From Volutella citrinella (Eukaryota > Ascomycota > Sordariomycetes > Hypocreales > Nectriaceae), in assembly GCA_034401135.1 (NCBI GenBank), contig JAWZSP010000001.1, positions 372,001 to 436,000 of the forward strand: a stretch of DNA of 64,000 bases, given 5' to 3'. Positions 51,130 through 63,882 of the stretch are shown one piece after another. The notes beneath the pieces were generated by a model, which had not been told where the DNA came from, did no database searches, and saw only the letters and a list, made by a program, of their open reading frames with translations. The position numbers and the translations under genes are program-made. Numbering within the stretch: the first letter of the stretch is position 1; each line of letters opens with the position of its first letter.

Positions 51130-53876
51130 ATGTCTGCTTCATTGGGGCAGAGCGCCCCGTCCCTGAAGCTGAATAAGACGTGCGATCAGTGCAGGCATCG
51201 CAAAATCCGCTGCATCGGTGAGACACCGGCCTCGCGCCAAGATGAGGGGCAGCCCCGGCCTGGTCCGATGGCACCGGACTTGACCTGACCTGCTTCCAGT
51301 CCCCGAGACGCCGCCAGGCACAGCACCAACGTGCGTCTACTGTGCCGTAAGTCTATCGTACATCCGCTAGATGCGCCCGGATAGCGACTGACACGCTCTG
51401 TTCTGCTTCCCAAGAATCGAGGCCAGGTTTGCCACTTCAGCATCTTCCGCCGCAAGGTCCGCGTCAGAGGTATGCCTCGTGTCCCTGGCTGGCATCGCAA
51501 TAGGTCTATCACTGTGCTGACCATTCCAAAGTACCCGAAGTCCCTCCCGCCGTCAACGCCTCCGCTGCCAAGGTTGCGCTAGGCGAGACCTTCATCGACC
51601 GCATTCTGGAGCATGGCTCGCAAGCCGTCGTCCTCTCGGATGAGACCAGCGTCTTTACCGTGAGTCCGCGCCCTTTTGTATCCATCTTGATAGTTGGCTG
51701 ACATTTCCTGGATTTCAAGGCCCCGGATGAACAAGGTGCGATCACCATCAATACTTGTGCTGTCGTGGTCTCGTCGAATCCTAACGCTCACTAGTCCTCA
51801 GCTCCGGCCTGGCCTTCTTTTCTGAGAAGAAAGTCGCATCGCTCACCGAGAGAATCGGAAACTCCGATCTGCAAGACTTGGTCGAAAGGTTTGATAAATT
51901 CATCTCGACGCGCCTTGGCTTCGATGGCGACCCGTCATGGCCTCCGCTGCGGTTCCATCGCACCAGCAAGCACTCGCCGCCCTCGGCAAACGAAATCGTC
52001 TTGTACACTCAAGGTAGGACTGTGCCGCTCCAGTCTCAATAACAAATTACTAACTTGGAAAAGCATACTTTACCAATCTTCACCCCGTTTATCCATTCCT
52101 AGATCGCGAAGAGTTTGAGATGCAGGCCTTTAGTCCCGAACTACCACAACTTCTGGACAGCAACCCTTCATTTTCCGCCCTTTTCCATAGCATCTTGGCG
52201 CTTGGCAGCCAGTTCTTCCAGGGTGGTGCATTCGAACCTGGGAAGGGAAAGTCGTGGGAATTTTTCCAGGTGGCATTGGGCCACATGGCAGACATCATCC
52301 TGCCGCGAGAGTCGATCGAGAGCGTCCAGGTATGCCACGCTTCAATCCTGTGGCAGCGTCTACTGACTGAACATAACGCATAGGCCCTCGCTGCTATGGT
52401 ATGGATACTCAAGAGAAGAAGAGTTATAGCAGACATCTGAGCAGATTGCTGACCTTGACAATCCTTAGTCCATCTTTACCATGAATACTTGTGGCCTCCA
52501 GCTCGACGAGGCCTTGATGTCACAGGCCGCTCGCATGGCCATCGCTCTTCGCTACCACAAGCACCTGAATTCCGAGGCAAAGCACCTTCGTGTGTTTTGG
52601 GTGATTTATATCCTAGAAAAGCAACAGGCGATGCACAGTCGGGCATGCTCCGTAAGTATGCTCTTTTTACCAGGCAAACATGTCGATTCTTACTATATCC
52701 CCAGATCATACCGGACGAGGATATCGGATGCATCATCCCCCCCTTCCCCGAGGCGCAGATTGACGACTTCAACTGGGTTGTCGCCTTCATCCGCATTGCC
52801 AGGATCAACTCCATCACCTACACATCGCTCTTCTCAATCAGCGCGTCATTGCGGTCCCCAGAATCGTGTCAGTCCGCCATCGACCATATACGGCGCCTTC
52901 TAGAAGACTGGAGGCAAACCGTCCCGCTTGCATTTCGACCAGGAGACTCGGCCAACTTCCCAAGACAGGCACACGCGAGCGTCCGCCTGGCTGCTCTCCA
53001 GACACATTACGGATATTACCACAACGTCATCGCCCTGGAGCGTCTCGCACTCCATAACGGTTACGAGAGTGACTACAAGAGCCAGATGAGCAAGCAGAGG
53101 CTCATGAATGCTGCTCGGACGATTATTGAACTAACCAAGTTCATTGACATCCAGCCCCACGTTCCTCTCTTGTAAGTGCTGCTTCACAGATCCATTTTCA
53201 TAGGCTAATATTAGGTGTAGCATTTTGGCCATCCTTCCTACGGCGGCCACTTTCATTCTATTTGACTTTGTCATCCACAACCCGCACCATCGTGAGTCCC
53301 GAACTAACCTGACGTTGATGGAGTCGGCAGCGGGGTACTTCAGTTTAATCGAAGTGGCCTCTCAATCCGCGCTGCCCAAGGGCATCTTGTCAGAGTTTGC
53401 AAAGATTGCTCGAGAGTATTACTGGAATGCACAGCATAAACCCGACCCCTCCAATCCTATCGCCGTAGACAAGGATGCGGACTCTTATCAGCACACGGAG
53501 ACATCCAACATTGCTACAAACAACCTGGACCCAGCACCCAACGCAGCTATCGGGATGGTGAGTTAAACTTTCAACGTATCCCTTTCGCAGCTGATACGTC
53601 TTTCAGATTCCATCTGCACCTGTACCGGATTTGGGCATGTCAGATGTCGCTGTTGCGCTGCTGGACAGCACAACAGGCGGCGAGTATTTGGACTATCCAA
53701 CGCCGTTGAACTTTGAGGGAGTCTCTGATTTCCAAACGACGGAAGCTGGCGATCTCAGGAACATGTTTGGTTGGGTGTTTCCAGACTGGAGTATGGGTGG
53801 GATGGGCCTGGACATGATGGGCATCCCGAATCCTGCTGATCTGAATGAAAATCCCGGTGAGGCTGGAAACCGGTAG
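51130..53876 (+). CDS. Zn2Cys6 fungal transcription factor, 12 exons
   Basis: Exons: 51130-51217, 51300-51346, 51415-51469, 51532-51659, 51720-51735, 51795-52013, 52064-52329, 52384-52398, 52469-52651, 52705-53171, 53221-53557, 53607-53876; 696 aa. The zinc cluster spans three exons: Cys18, 21, 28, 41, 44 and 51 (CX2CX6CX12CX2CX6C), with an unusually long central loop. Later exons give SSGLAFFSEKKVASL, AYFTNLHPVYPFLDREEFE and FRVFWVIYILEKQQA-type segments of the fungal-specific domain. Two micro-exons are 16 and 15 bases long. An acidic, aromatic C-terminus (FGWVFPDWSMGGMGLDMMG) may be an activation domain. An in-frame ATG at 51016 would add 38 residues; 51130 has the better context. Likely regulator of the adjacent sugar transporter (inference). 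Confidence 0.84.
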
Positions 53877-54168
53877 TTCCAGTGCTTCCGAAAGTCGCAT
53901 GCGGTAGACATGGCCAACTTTTAGATATCCTGTCAATCAAGACTACCTTGTAGAGGCCCAAATGGACTTCGTGGTTGTTCGTTGGGGAAATGACGGCACT
54001 GATATACATGTATGCAATGACTACAATCTATGACCACCCGAGGTTTCTATGTTTATACGTGTGTACCTCTATAACCCATCTTCTCATCCCATATTATCTG
54101 ACGGCAACCAATCAAGTCTTGCATCTCAGTCATACCCTAGTCTTCAACAAAAGAAGAGATCCTTCCAT

Positions 54169-57100
54169 CTAGGCTCTAGTGGCGTCCTTTTCCTTGTCTC
54201 CCTTCTTCGCCTTGCTTTCCTTTGGCATTCGGGCAAGCCAATAGAGGAACATTGCGGCGGCGGCATTAAACAGAATGTACACCCACATCAGACCAAAGTT
54301 CCTCCAGCGGTCGTTGTAGTCGATGTTAAACCGAGATAGGAACTGGTCGGTTTTGGTGATGATGCAGTAGCTGCACGAGTCCATCGCCTCTGGGTTCCTC
54401 AAGGAGCCTCCCGTGGCATTGGCATATGGGCCCATGAAGTCGCCACAGCTCATATTTGCCGGCGGCTGGATGTGCAAGAGTTCCTTCTCGGAACATACAA
54501 CGTCTGACCGGGCGATGGCAGCCGACATGACACCTCCGATCAGATACGTTCCAGGCGACACCTTGTTCATCCACTTCCAGAACTCTGGGAGGTCGCTGAC
54601 CGGCATTGCAACACTAGTGATTGTCAGAAATAGACACGAAATTTTCAGAGAGGGTTCCAACTTACCCGCAGAAAACCAAGCAAAAGATCCAAAGCAGGGT
54701 AGCGAAAATACCTGCAAGATCCGGCGTAGGGATCCAGGCGATGGACAAGTGCGCAAAAGTGCTGACAAACAGCATATAGGTCCATAGGAACAAGAAGATC
54801 AGGAAGCCGCGGATTGTCTGGTCCTCGGCTGTTGTGTTGGTAACAAAGCCAACCGGATAGTACCAGCAGAAGAACAGAAGAACTGTAACCAGTGTGTTCC
54901 ACACGATTTCAACCAGGATATTGGAAAGCATGAATGCTGTGGCATTCCGTTAGAATAGATCCAGAGACGTTATTCATTAGAATACTTACTTGACCATCTG
55001 TAAATCTTGGAAGGCCGCTCGCGAGCTTCGTAGAGCGCTCGTTGGGGAACAAACATGGGCGTAATCTGCTCGCTGACGCTGCTGAAAATGGCCAAGAACA
55101 TGAAAATGGCGTAGAGTTGGTTCTGAAGACTTTGCATGCTGCTCTCTGCCTTGAAGCTAAAGCCGATATACAGTGCCTGTTGAAAAAGAAAATATAAATA
55201 GTGTCTCAAAAGTGCAGGAGGGGGAAGCTTACTGAGAGGAAAATCAGGATGATCTTGGACCAGATGTATGCCGGCGATCTCCAGAAATACATCCAGGTGC
55301 GCTCCAGCACGACCAAGAATTGGGTTGTAAAGGATGAGACGAATTCCTGGTGCTGGGATGGTTCCCCGGCCTCCTGCAGGTTGACTTCAGTCGTTCGGAG
55401 GCGGCGCAGATCTGCAAGTTCCTTCTTCACCAGCTGATATTCGGGGGATTCCCGCCACACCTGGTACCAATCAATGCCCTCGGTTCCGTCCGCGCTGGGC
55501 TTGATGACATCGAGCATCCATTCGGCCTGGTTGGCACCTTCGGGGCATTTGAATGCGCCGTTCCGTTCGAGGTACGAGATGAGAGTTTCAGACTTGTCTC
55601 CGATGGCTACAGCAGCGAGTTAGCGAGGTTATTCATCGAGATCTGATCGTCAACTCACGTCCAAAGTATACGGTTTTGCCGCCAGGCGCAAGTAGCAACA
55701 GGCGATCAAACTGGTCAAACAGCATCGCCGAAGGCTGATGGATTGTACAGAGAATGGCTTGTCCGTTTTGAGTCAACTTCTTGATAAGCTGGCAGATGGA
55801 CCAAGACGTCTGGGAATCCAATCCAGAGGTGGGCTCGTCCAGGAAGAGCAGAAGCTGAGGTCGGGCGGCCAGCTCGACGCCAATAGTCAACCGCTTTCTT
55901 TGTTCGATATTCAGCCCTTCGCCCTGGACGCCGATGATGGCATCCACAAAGGACTGCATCTCGAGGATATCAATAACATAGTCGACGTATTGAATCTTTT
56001 CCTTTTTCGGGATTTCTGCGGATTGACGCAACAGCGCACTGAAGACGAGGGCTTCACGAACAGTCATAGTGTTGAGATGCAAGTCTTGTTGCTGTGCGTA
56101 TCCGACGCGGTGCTGAAAAGAGGCGTCTAGTGGCGAGCCGTTGATCAGCATATCGCCCGAGATGACACCCATGATGACGCGGTTTGCTAACACATCTAGC
56201 AGCGTTGTCTTTCCCGCTCCCGAGACTCCCTGTATGATGCTGTTAGCAAATTCTTCAGCCCAAGTGTGCATGTAATGTATACCATTAGCGCCGTTACAGT
56301 TCCTGGAGTGACCCAGCCATCCACTTTGTCAAGGATGCGACGAGGCTCCCCCTTAATGGTAATGTCGTAGCACACATCCTCCCAGTGGAATACAGCGGTC
56401 CCAGACTTGAGACCAGATCCGGATGCATCCTCGCTCGGCCTCTCGCTGAGGTAACCCCGCCGCTGCGGCTGCATCTCGATGTCCGAAGGGTCCGAGTTCT
56501 TAGTTCGATTCCGCATGGCGGCTGAGAGAAACACAAGGACTTCACCTTTGCTCTTGGGTGGCTTCATGTACTCGGCGGCGATGGCGTAAACGACGAAGAA
56601 GAAAACCCAAAAGGCGCACATGATTCCAATGTCCCTAAGCTTGGTCAGTATATATCAAACGAGGGGGAAACGGCTTTGGATCGCACCTCCACTTATTGGC
56701 GTTGTAGTAGCCAAAGGTTAGATTGATGTACAAATCTCCGTCGATGGTGGTTGAGCCGGGAATCGCACCAACTGCGGTACACACTTGAGAGCTGGCAGGC
56801 GTGTCTTCGTATCCGGGGCCACGGGGCACTAAATCTGCGCAGGGAAACTGGCGACCATGGAACTCATTGGCCATGAGAGCTTCAAATGCATAGGTAAAGG
56901 GATTGATATAAGCCATCCATCGCGACCAGCGGGGCAGATAATCTGTGGGGATGGTGTATCCTGTGTAAATGATCATCCACAAGCTCAAAATCGCGCTGGG
57001 AACCATAGCTTGATGAGGCGCTCGGGTGATACAGGCCAGCCAGCGATAGATGCATGAGATGACCAGACTCAGGAGGTAGCAGGTGAGGAAGAAGAAGAAG

Positions 57101-59062
57101 ACGGCGCCCGGTTCCCGTCGAAGGTTTGAAAGGAAGTAGATGATGGTATTGAAAAGGATTGTGTTGATCGTCTTGTACGGCACATCCATGAGGTAACTGG
57201 CGATGGCTTGCGTGGATTGATGATACAACGCGTAGCGCTTCTGTTTCTCTACAGTCGGACGCTCGTCGTACACCGTCAAGACCTGGTATCCATGTTAGAA
57301 AGTGAGCAGCAGTAGAAAGGAACAAAGCGATACATGCCTCCATCTGGCTCGAGAACGCGCTGAAAAGAATGGTAAAGTAAATGACACCTCCGCGATAATA
57401 CAAACTGGAGGAATCCTTGGGCAGGTTGTAGTACGCACTGCCGAGGAGGAGGGCGATGATGAGATGGAAGACGAGCTGCGCAATGACGAACATGGGGTCT
57501 GCGACGAGTCGTCTATAGGCGCGCCAAAACGTTAGGCGCACTTGTTGCAGGTACGAGATTGTGTAGGGCGAGCTGAGACGCTGGCCGCGGGCCTGCTCGG
57601 CGTGTCGAGACTTGCTGTACTCTTGCAGCCTTAGCTCGGGGGGGTGCTTCTCGTCGTACCCTGCCAGCTCCTTCTGGAGGCTCTGGCGCTGCTTGCTCTC
57701 CTTCCACCGTGCTGCGAACTCGCTCGGTGTTCGGGGGACCTTGTTCTCGAACCCTGGCTTGGCGCGCCTCTCCTCGGGGCTCGTCATTGAAGTCAGGAAA
57801 TCGGGGGTTGTCTGCCTAGCAGGACCTTGGGGATGTCAGTTGTGAGCGGCGAGGATGAGATTGGGGGACTTGCATTCAAACCCCAAGTCTTGGAAGTATC
57901 CCTTAGCCTCTATGGTGCTTCCGTAGAAGATCTGCCTCCCTTCGTATATCACCGTGACGCGATCGAATTGCTGCGTGACATGTCAGCCACTACTACACCA
58001 CACTCCTTCAACAGCATTCTCACCTCGTATGCGGACTGCGGAGCCTGATAAAGGGCCACGGCTGCCGTCGTCCCCATAAGATCTGCCTGCAACCTCAGAT
58101 TCTCGCAAAAGTTGATGGCATTGCCGCTGTCGAGGCCACGAGTCGAATTGTCCCAGCACTGGAACCTAGCCCCAGTGAGAGCGGCCTCGGCGATACTAAC
58201 TCGTTTGCGCTCGCCTCCGCTGACTCCGCGAATGAATGCGTCGCCCACGAGCGTGTTGAAGGTGTGCGTGATTCCAAACACTGCCATCATGGCATCGCGC
58301 ATCATGTCGTCGGCCTGCTGGCGCGAAAATCCACCCGGAACATGGCGAACAGATTTGCACCCCGCTGCAAAGGTAAGGGTCTCACCCGCTGTTAGGGTGG
58401 GAATGTGGGCATCGACTTCGGCGTTGTATAGCACGTCGCCCCGGAGGGATCGCGTCACAAGTTTCCGATCAAGGCCTGAATCTCGTTAGTTGAGTTGATC
58501 ATGGTTTCGCAACAGATAGCATACCCCGGTAGTTGAGATATGTGTCGGGGTCAACCTTGAAGCCCGCCGTCTCTCCGGTTAGCGTCTTGAGGAAAGTCGA
58601 GCATCCAGAACCAGGAGGTCCGAGGACAAGCAGCAGCTCTCCCTCGTTGATAACGCCTTCAAAGTCCTGCAAGATGTCGATGCGTTGGCCACGCCGTTTG
58701 GCGCCAAACAAGCCAGCTAGGGATGTCAGGGTGCTGCTGATCATGTTGAGCACAGTAGGCTGGCTCTCCGCAAAGGTGCTCCATCCGTGAGCGCTAAGGC
58801 TTCGGAATGCCACGCCAAGAAACCTAGGAGGCGCTGCTTCGGGATCCGACTCGGTGAGCTTGACTAGTGCCTTGACCCAGGCGCGGGCGTCAAAGGAGGG
58901 TGACTTGGGGTCGAGTTGGCTCCCGGCTTCTGGGTTCAGTGCCCTCATCTCGATGTCTATTGTTTCCGAAGCATCACTGATGCGGCGCGCAAGCTCGGCC
59001 AAGCTGTTGTTAACATCGGGGTCGTACTCGTCCTGGCCGGCATCTTGTCCGGGATTCGCCAT
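54169..59062 (-). CDS. PDR-type ABC transporter (ABCG, full size)
   Basis: Eleven minus-strand exons (59062-58525, 58475-58024, 57970-57874, 57825-57338, 57282-56687, 56634-56283, 56229-55659, 55606-55233, 55176-54990, 54936-54666, 54613-54169), 1456 aa, the normal PDR length. NBD1: Walker [12 protein letters not shown], signature [27 protein letters not shown]2: [12 protein letters not shown], signature [27 protein letters not shown]. The NBD order and the degenerate NBD1 are typical of fungal pleiotropic-drug-resistance pumps (NBD-TMD)2. Introns 3 (donor GCAAGT) and 4 (donor GCATGT) are GC-AG: only this splicing restores the family motifs [15 protein letters not shown] and [15 protein letters not shown]. 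The start ATG at 59062 (MANPGQDAG) is the first ATG in frame. Exports toxic or signalling compounds at the plasma membrane. Divergent from a Zn2Cys6 regulator. Confidence 0.93.
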
Positions 59063-59290
59063 GTTATGGCTGTGGCTGGAGCCGAGGTGCGAGGCTATCG
59101 CCACTGTGGTTAGTTCAAAGATGATTCTCTCTTAGTTGGATTCGAGGCGTTGTCGAAGGTGGGTCAAGATGAATGTTTTGGCTGGATGTGAGGCCGGGAT
59201 AAGTCTGGGAGGGAATCGTAGGCTATAAGAACAAGGCTAACGCAACGAGATTGACCCGGCAGTGACACGATGGAACACGAGTTGTGTCTG

Positions 59291-59296
59291 CCGCGG
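59291..59296. promoter_or_regulatory. CCGCGG site, PDRE-like
   Basis: CCGCGG followed by A (gCCGCGGA), one base off the yeast pleiotropic drug response element TCCGYGGA; 229 bases upstream of the ABC start. Confidence 0.4.
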
Positions 59297-59348
59297 ACTT
59301 CATTTCGGTTCAAGGCATTGAATCTGCAGCATTGTGCAGAAGAATAAG

Positions 59349-59356
59349 GCCGCGGC
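59349..59356. promoter_or_regulatory. GCCGCGGC palindrome
   Basis: A perfect 8-base palindrome with CCG/CGG half-sites, about 290 bases upstream of the ABC transporter start; candidate zinc-cluster dimer site. Confidence 0.35.
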
Positions 59357-60937
59357 GTCAGAAATCTCGGTGTTCAGGGTGAGACTGGAGGTTGAACGAC
59401 GCTGACGCCAAGACCCGAAAACCGAAGCACCAGGACCCACCTAGCCCGACCGGCCTGACATTCCCCCGTTCATTCAATCTCTAATCCCGGCAGGCCGCGA
59501 ACCACCACACCAATAGCCGGCCAGACAATGAATTGCGGGCCCTTGAATAATCGCCGACCATTAATCAAGGACAAGTCTTGGGTCCAAGGGGGCCGCCGAG
59601 GGATTGAGTGTCCTTGACAGCAATTGAAACGCATCTCTGGAAGCACGTTCATGGATCATGACGGCATCATTATCCTGACGATTGATGACGACCTGGCTGG
59701 CAACGGCCGTCGCGATAAATAAAATGTGGGCCCGCCACCCCAAAGGCCCTCGGCTCCCGCCCTGACCACGCCATTTTCCTTCAGCTGACAGATCTGGTGC
59801 CATTAATCGGGACCCCTTGAGATCGCGGAGGCCGGGGATGCCAAGCCAACCACGAAGCCCGCGGCACTGGCATTCAAAGTTTTAAGCATGTAATCAACGG
59901 CGCCCAATACGAATATACGACCCTTCAACGGCCTCCACATTCCCAAGCGGAGAGCCGCATGCTCTGGAGTCAGAGTCAGATCCTGCCACGCGGGAGCCTG
60001 TTCACTTTGGGACATGATTGGTTCATTGATTGGCCCAGCGAATCGGTCGCTTGCCGGCTCAGCCCTGTTCCAAGACACGGCCCCCGCGATGTTCACTGGG
60101 CACAGCCTAGTAGGGCTGTTTGCACTGTACACAATGTATCCTGACGCCACTAGCTGGTCGCTCATCTTCAAACAACAGATTGTCGAAGCCTGCGTGATTG
60201 CTGTCCTCTCTATCTAATTTGTGAGTAATGCGGGCAAAAAATCGGATGGTCTGCCCTACGTGCAGCCAGCTACCCTACTCCGCGACTGACCACGGCCGCC
60301 GTCCATCTCTGCCCAAGATATACCCTGGAGGTCTACACAGTTGCTGAAGCCTTGGTTAATGCAGGACAATATTGCTGGACCTCTGCGGCTCCAGTCTCAT
60401 TTCATCTGCTCACACGCATCTCTTATGATACTAATGTCTGCACTCCGGGTGCTGTGACCAATGCCACCAAATAATCCAACATTGTGCGCTTCGGAGATAT
60501 CGGAAAGCAGGCTGTCTGATAAGCGTCGCTCACCTTGCCCACGGTCAGACCAAGCAGAGCAAGCAAACAGCGAGAATGCTGGCCTTTATCTATGCACAGG
60601 CACGCCGGCTACTGCTCCCCCGTTTGGACAATGTGGAGCCGTCGCCCGGCTAGATTATGCTGGCGACGTGTCTGAATCATGGCGAGTGCTCTCATATTTT
60701 TGCCCTTTCTGGCATGGCCTGCTTAGCGCAATCGCCACCATAACCCGCCTTGACGCGGGGGGGCCGGGACGATCTAACGCACCAGGGAGGCGTGCGGGGA
60801 AGTCTAGATCCGTTTGTCCACCTCATCTTGATTCACCTGCACAGACGAGGGTACAGAGACGTGCCCTGTTCGCCCTCGGCCGTCTGCCGTCACATATATG
60901 CCTCGTCGCCGCCGTCGTTTCCAGCAAACAGTCGAGC

Positions 60938-62542
60938 ATGGTCCGCGCCAAGCGTCCGTACATCCCCAAAGTCAAAGGTTTGTCGATTCAGCGCCCTGTC
61001 ACGCCACGGAACAGTTGGCTCATCTCGAAGCAGGTTGCTACGAGTGCTCGCAGCGCCGGATTGACTGTGACCGCACGGAGCCTAGCTGCCTCAAGTGCAC
61101 GACGAGGAGCATCGTCTGCAGTGGCTTTGGTTCCAAGTACAAGTTCCGCGATGGCCTTCGCACAAAGTCCAGGAGACCCAAATTCCGGTTTGTGGATCAG
61201 CTGTCGGAGGAACAGCCACGTCCCCGGGGAGCACCGGTGTCTGAATCCCTGCTGCCGCGTGATGAGTTCTCCATGGATGACATCGAGGCCGAGTCAAATG
61301 GAGGTTCAAGTTTCGATCAAACAAGCGAGCAATGCAACAGCCGATTGACTACTGCTGAAGACGACAGTCACGTAACACTAGACGTCTATGAGATGGATTT
61401 GCCAACTCAGCAAGAGATGCAGCTATTCTCGAGGCAACACATAGACATGCTCTCACACCCGGAAGACGCCGTTCCCCCCAGTCTCAATCCATTCGATCCG
61501 TGGGAACAGCTTCTCCTAAGACACTGTAAGTCCAACCAACTGCCTGATATCTATCTGCTATTCTTGTGCCAACTCAAAAAGTCTCCGAAACCATTGCGCC
61601 AGAAATGGTCGTCATCGACGACAACCACAACGGCTGGCGAAACTTGGTCCTCCCAATGGCCCATACCGACCATCTCATCATGAGCGCTGTCCTCGCCGTC
61701 TCCTCATGCCACTTGGCCGAGAGGTTCCCGGGACAGTTTGGCGCCAACCCGCATTACTTTTACGGACAGGCCATCCGGGGGCTCAAGGAGCGATGTGACC
61801 TGGGGGAGTGCGATTCGAGAACTAGGCAATCTGTCATCATTGCGCTCGTTGTCCTGCTGGTGGCAGTAATGGTTACGGGGTCATCCGACTTCCCTATTGT
61901 GTTTCGCATGCTGCAGTCTGCGCTCGATGCCGTCGGCGCCGAATTCGAGGGCGTCGACAAGGCCGGAGACGCCGTGACACAGTTTTCATTACGGGAAATC
62001 AGAAAGTATGCATACGTCGCTTCATCTGGATAATTTGCAGCTAATCAGGGCACAGGATGCGTGTATATGCCGCGCCGCTCCTCAGCCAGCAGGCAGGCGT
62101 CCACGCCATGGTGTGCCAGGCCCAAGAGAGCTTCGACTGCCTACAATACTACGACCGACTGCACCCCGAGTTCTCGCCGGTGCTTGGCATCCTCGCCGAT
62201 CTGCGGCAGCAAGTGTTCGACATGTACCTGGCGCGGGTGCTGGTCGGAAACGCCAGCTCTCCTCCGCCAGACAGCTACGATCGCTTCATCACCACCCTCC
62301 GGTCGTTCCCCACAGGAGCGCCCGGCGAAAACGTGCTGGTGTGGCCGGTGTTCATGGCCGCATCAGGGAGTCAGTTTCCTGAGCACCAGCAGTACTTTAA
62401 GCAGTTTCTGGAGAGGCAGCTCCTGCGGAATGGGTTCGGCAACATCTCGGAGGCTCTGCGCTTTCTGAGGAGGATATGGGCGGCAAAGGGGGACCGGGAT
62501 TGGCCGGGCCTTCTCCCGGAGCCACAGGTTTTTGTGATGTAG
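60938..62542 (+). CDS. Zn2Cys6 fungal transcription factor
   Basis: Four exons (60938-60977, 61034-61525, 61582-62005, 62056-62542), 480 aa. I start at 60938 with a first intron of 56 bases because this yields the compact N-terminus MVRAKRPYIPKVKGCYECSQ, typical of this sub-family. Reading straight from the ATG at 60898 also reaches the zinc cluster but gives an atypical leader. Zinc cluster: Cys15, 18, 25, 32, 35 and 42 (CX2CX6CX6CX2CX6C) followed by SGFGSKYKFRDG. The fungal-specific domain contains FSETIAPEMVVIDDNHNGWRNLVLPMA across the second joint. The C-terminus WAAKGDRDWPGLLPEPQVFVM ends naturally. Divergent from the PDR ABC gene, so a candidate local regulator of it. Confidence 0.83.
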
Positions 62543-63882
62543 GAATGAGCTGTAGTAGTAATAGTCGCGTTTGTAATTTCGTGGAGGGTCACTTAGAGCG
62601 ATACACATACACCAATTTCGGCCGGGTGCTTGGAGTTGATAATGCGCCGAGATGCTGGTGACAAGAGCGTTGCTTCGTGGTTTGGCTGTGAGAACGAGAG
62701 CCACCCTTCCTTGACCATGCTAACGAGGCACTACTGCCTGCATGAGGTCGTCTCTTATCAGGTCGGCGTTAGCGGTTGCGCAGCCCTCCAAAGCCACCAC
62801 CAATGAGGTTTCGGCCGGAGATAGCGCCACTCTCCGTTGCGCCCTGAAGGACTCCAAGATAGCCATGGCGAAATGGCATGTATCATGAGACGTTGATCGG
62901 CTGCATCATGCATTATCTCCAGCGGGGGCGGGGACGAAGTGCGTCGGCTTCGAGGGAGGCCATCACGGACTTGATCCGGGGGGCCATGCCGAGCCTTTTG
63001 CAAGAACCCTCATCACTCCAGAATCCGGCGGCAAAGCTAAACGGATTTCCCCCAGTGTCTTGGTAATATAGGGTGCGTGAATTACGATTCCCGTACGTAA
63101 AGACCGGCTCAATGGGGACTCGTGTCACGAGGCCAACTCAGCCTGTGCAGCGAGGGGGGTAGAGGGAGGGGGGACGCCACCCTTTTTAGTGTCTGGTCGC
63201 AAGGCACGACTTTTGAGGAGGCAAGTGCAACATTCTAGATGCCCCCTTTGAGAAGTGCATTCACTCAGAGGCCATCTGAGCCCCTGAGCATACCGGGTGG
63301 TGGGTCGACGGTGGTCACAACGCAGAGAGACGCCTTGGCTGTCCGTCGCCTAACAGCGGGAGCATAAAAGATCATTGGACATGTCTTAGTGAGCCCGTTA
63401 CCGGATCGAGTCTCAGTTCGACAAATCGTGCATGGGGCCTTGCCCGATGAGGCTACCGCTCGGCAACTCTGGCATATGGGTAACCATTGGCCGCGCCGGC
63501 AGGTCGCCCGGTCGTCTGAAACCCCCGAGCATGGCCGTTCGTCCTTGTGTGACGGGCTTCGACGTGCCTAGGCCTTTATCGGCGACCGCACTGCTGCTCT
63601 CATCAACTTTCCCAAACAGAGTTAGCACCCGTGTTGTCTCACGGGCTCGACGCTGGATAGTCTGGCTTGCATCGAGAGTCACCTGCCCACCCCACGGGGG
63701 GCCTCGAGAACTAGATATGAGAACCACCTCCTCCGGACGGATATATAAGCCATCAGATCTCCAGAGGCAAGAGGACTTCGATAAGCTTCGGCAACTCACT
63801 TGCAACTCACATTCTTAACACCATCTTTGAGAACAAACCCACTTGTCCTCGCCTCTGGAGTTGACTCCCGTCAAGACTCAAG
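62543..63882. other. Intergenic, regulator to right-edge gene
   Basis: 1.3 kb with no supported gene; the promoter of the edge gene with a TATA box at 63742 is at the right. Confidence 0.5.
63742..63749 (+). promoter_or_regulatory. TATA box of the right-edge gene
   Basis: TATATAAG, 141 bases upstream of the ATG at 63883, preceded by CCGGACGG. Confidence 0.5.

Larger units (their letters stand above)
59063..60937. promoter_or_regulatory. Divergent promoter region, ABC transporter / Zn2Cys6 regulator
   Basis: 1.9 kb between divergent start codons. No gene supported; frames on either strand lack signatures. CCGCGG palindromes occur at 59291 and 59350, on the ABC side. An in-frame-looking ATG at 60898 lies upstream of the chosen regulator start. 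Confidence 0.5.

Noticed and set aside
60898..60937. An upstream ATG of the Zn2Cys6 gene at 60938, read without the first intron
   Set aside because: It reaches the zinc cluster but with an atypical leader; the spliced start gives the basic GCYEC N-terminus usual for this group. Kept as an alternative only.
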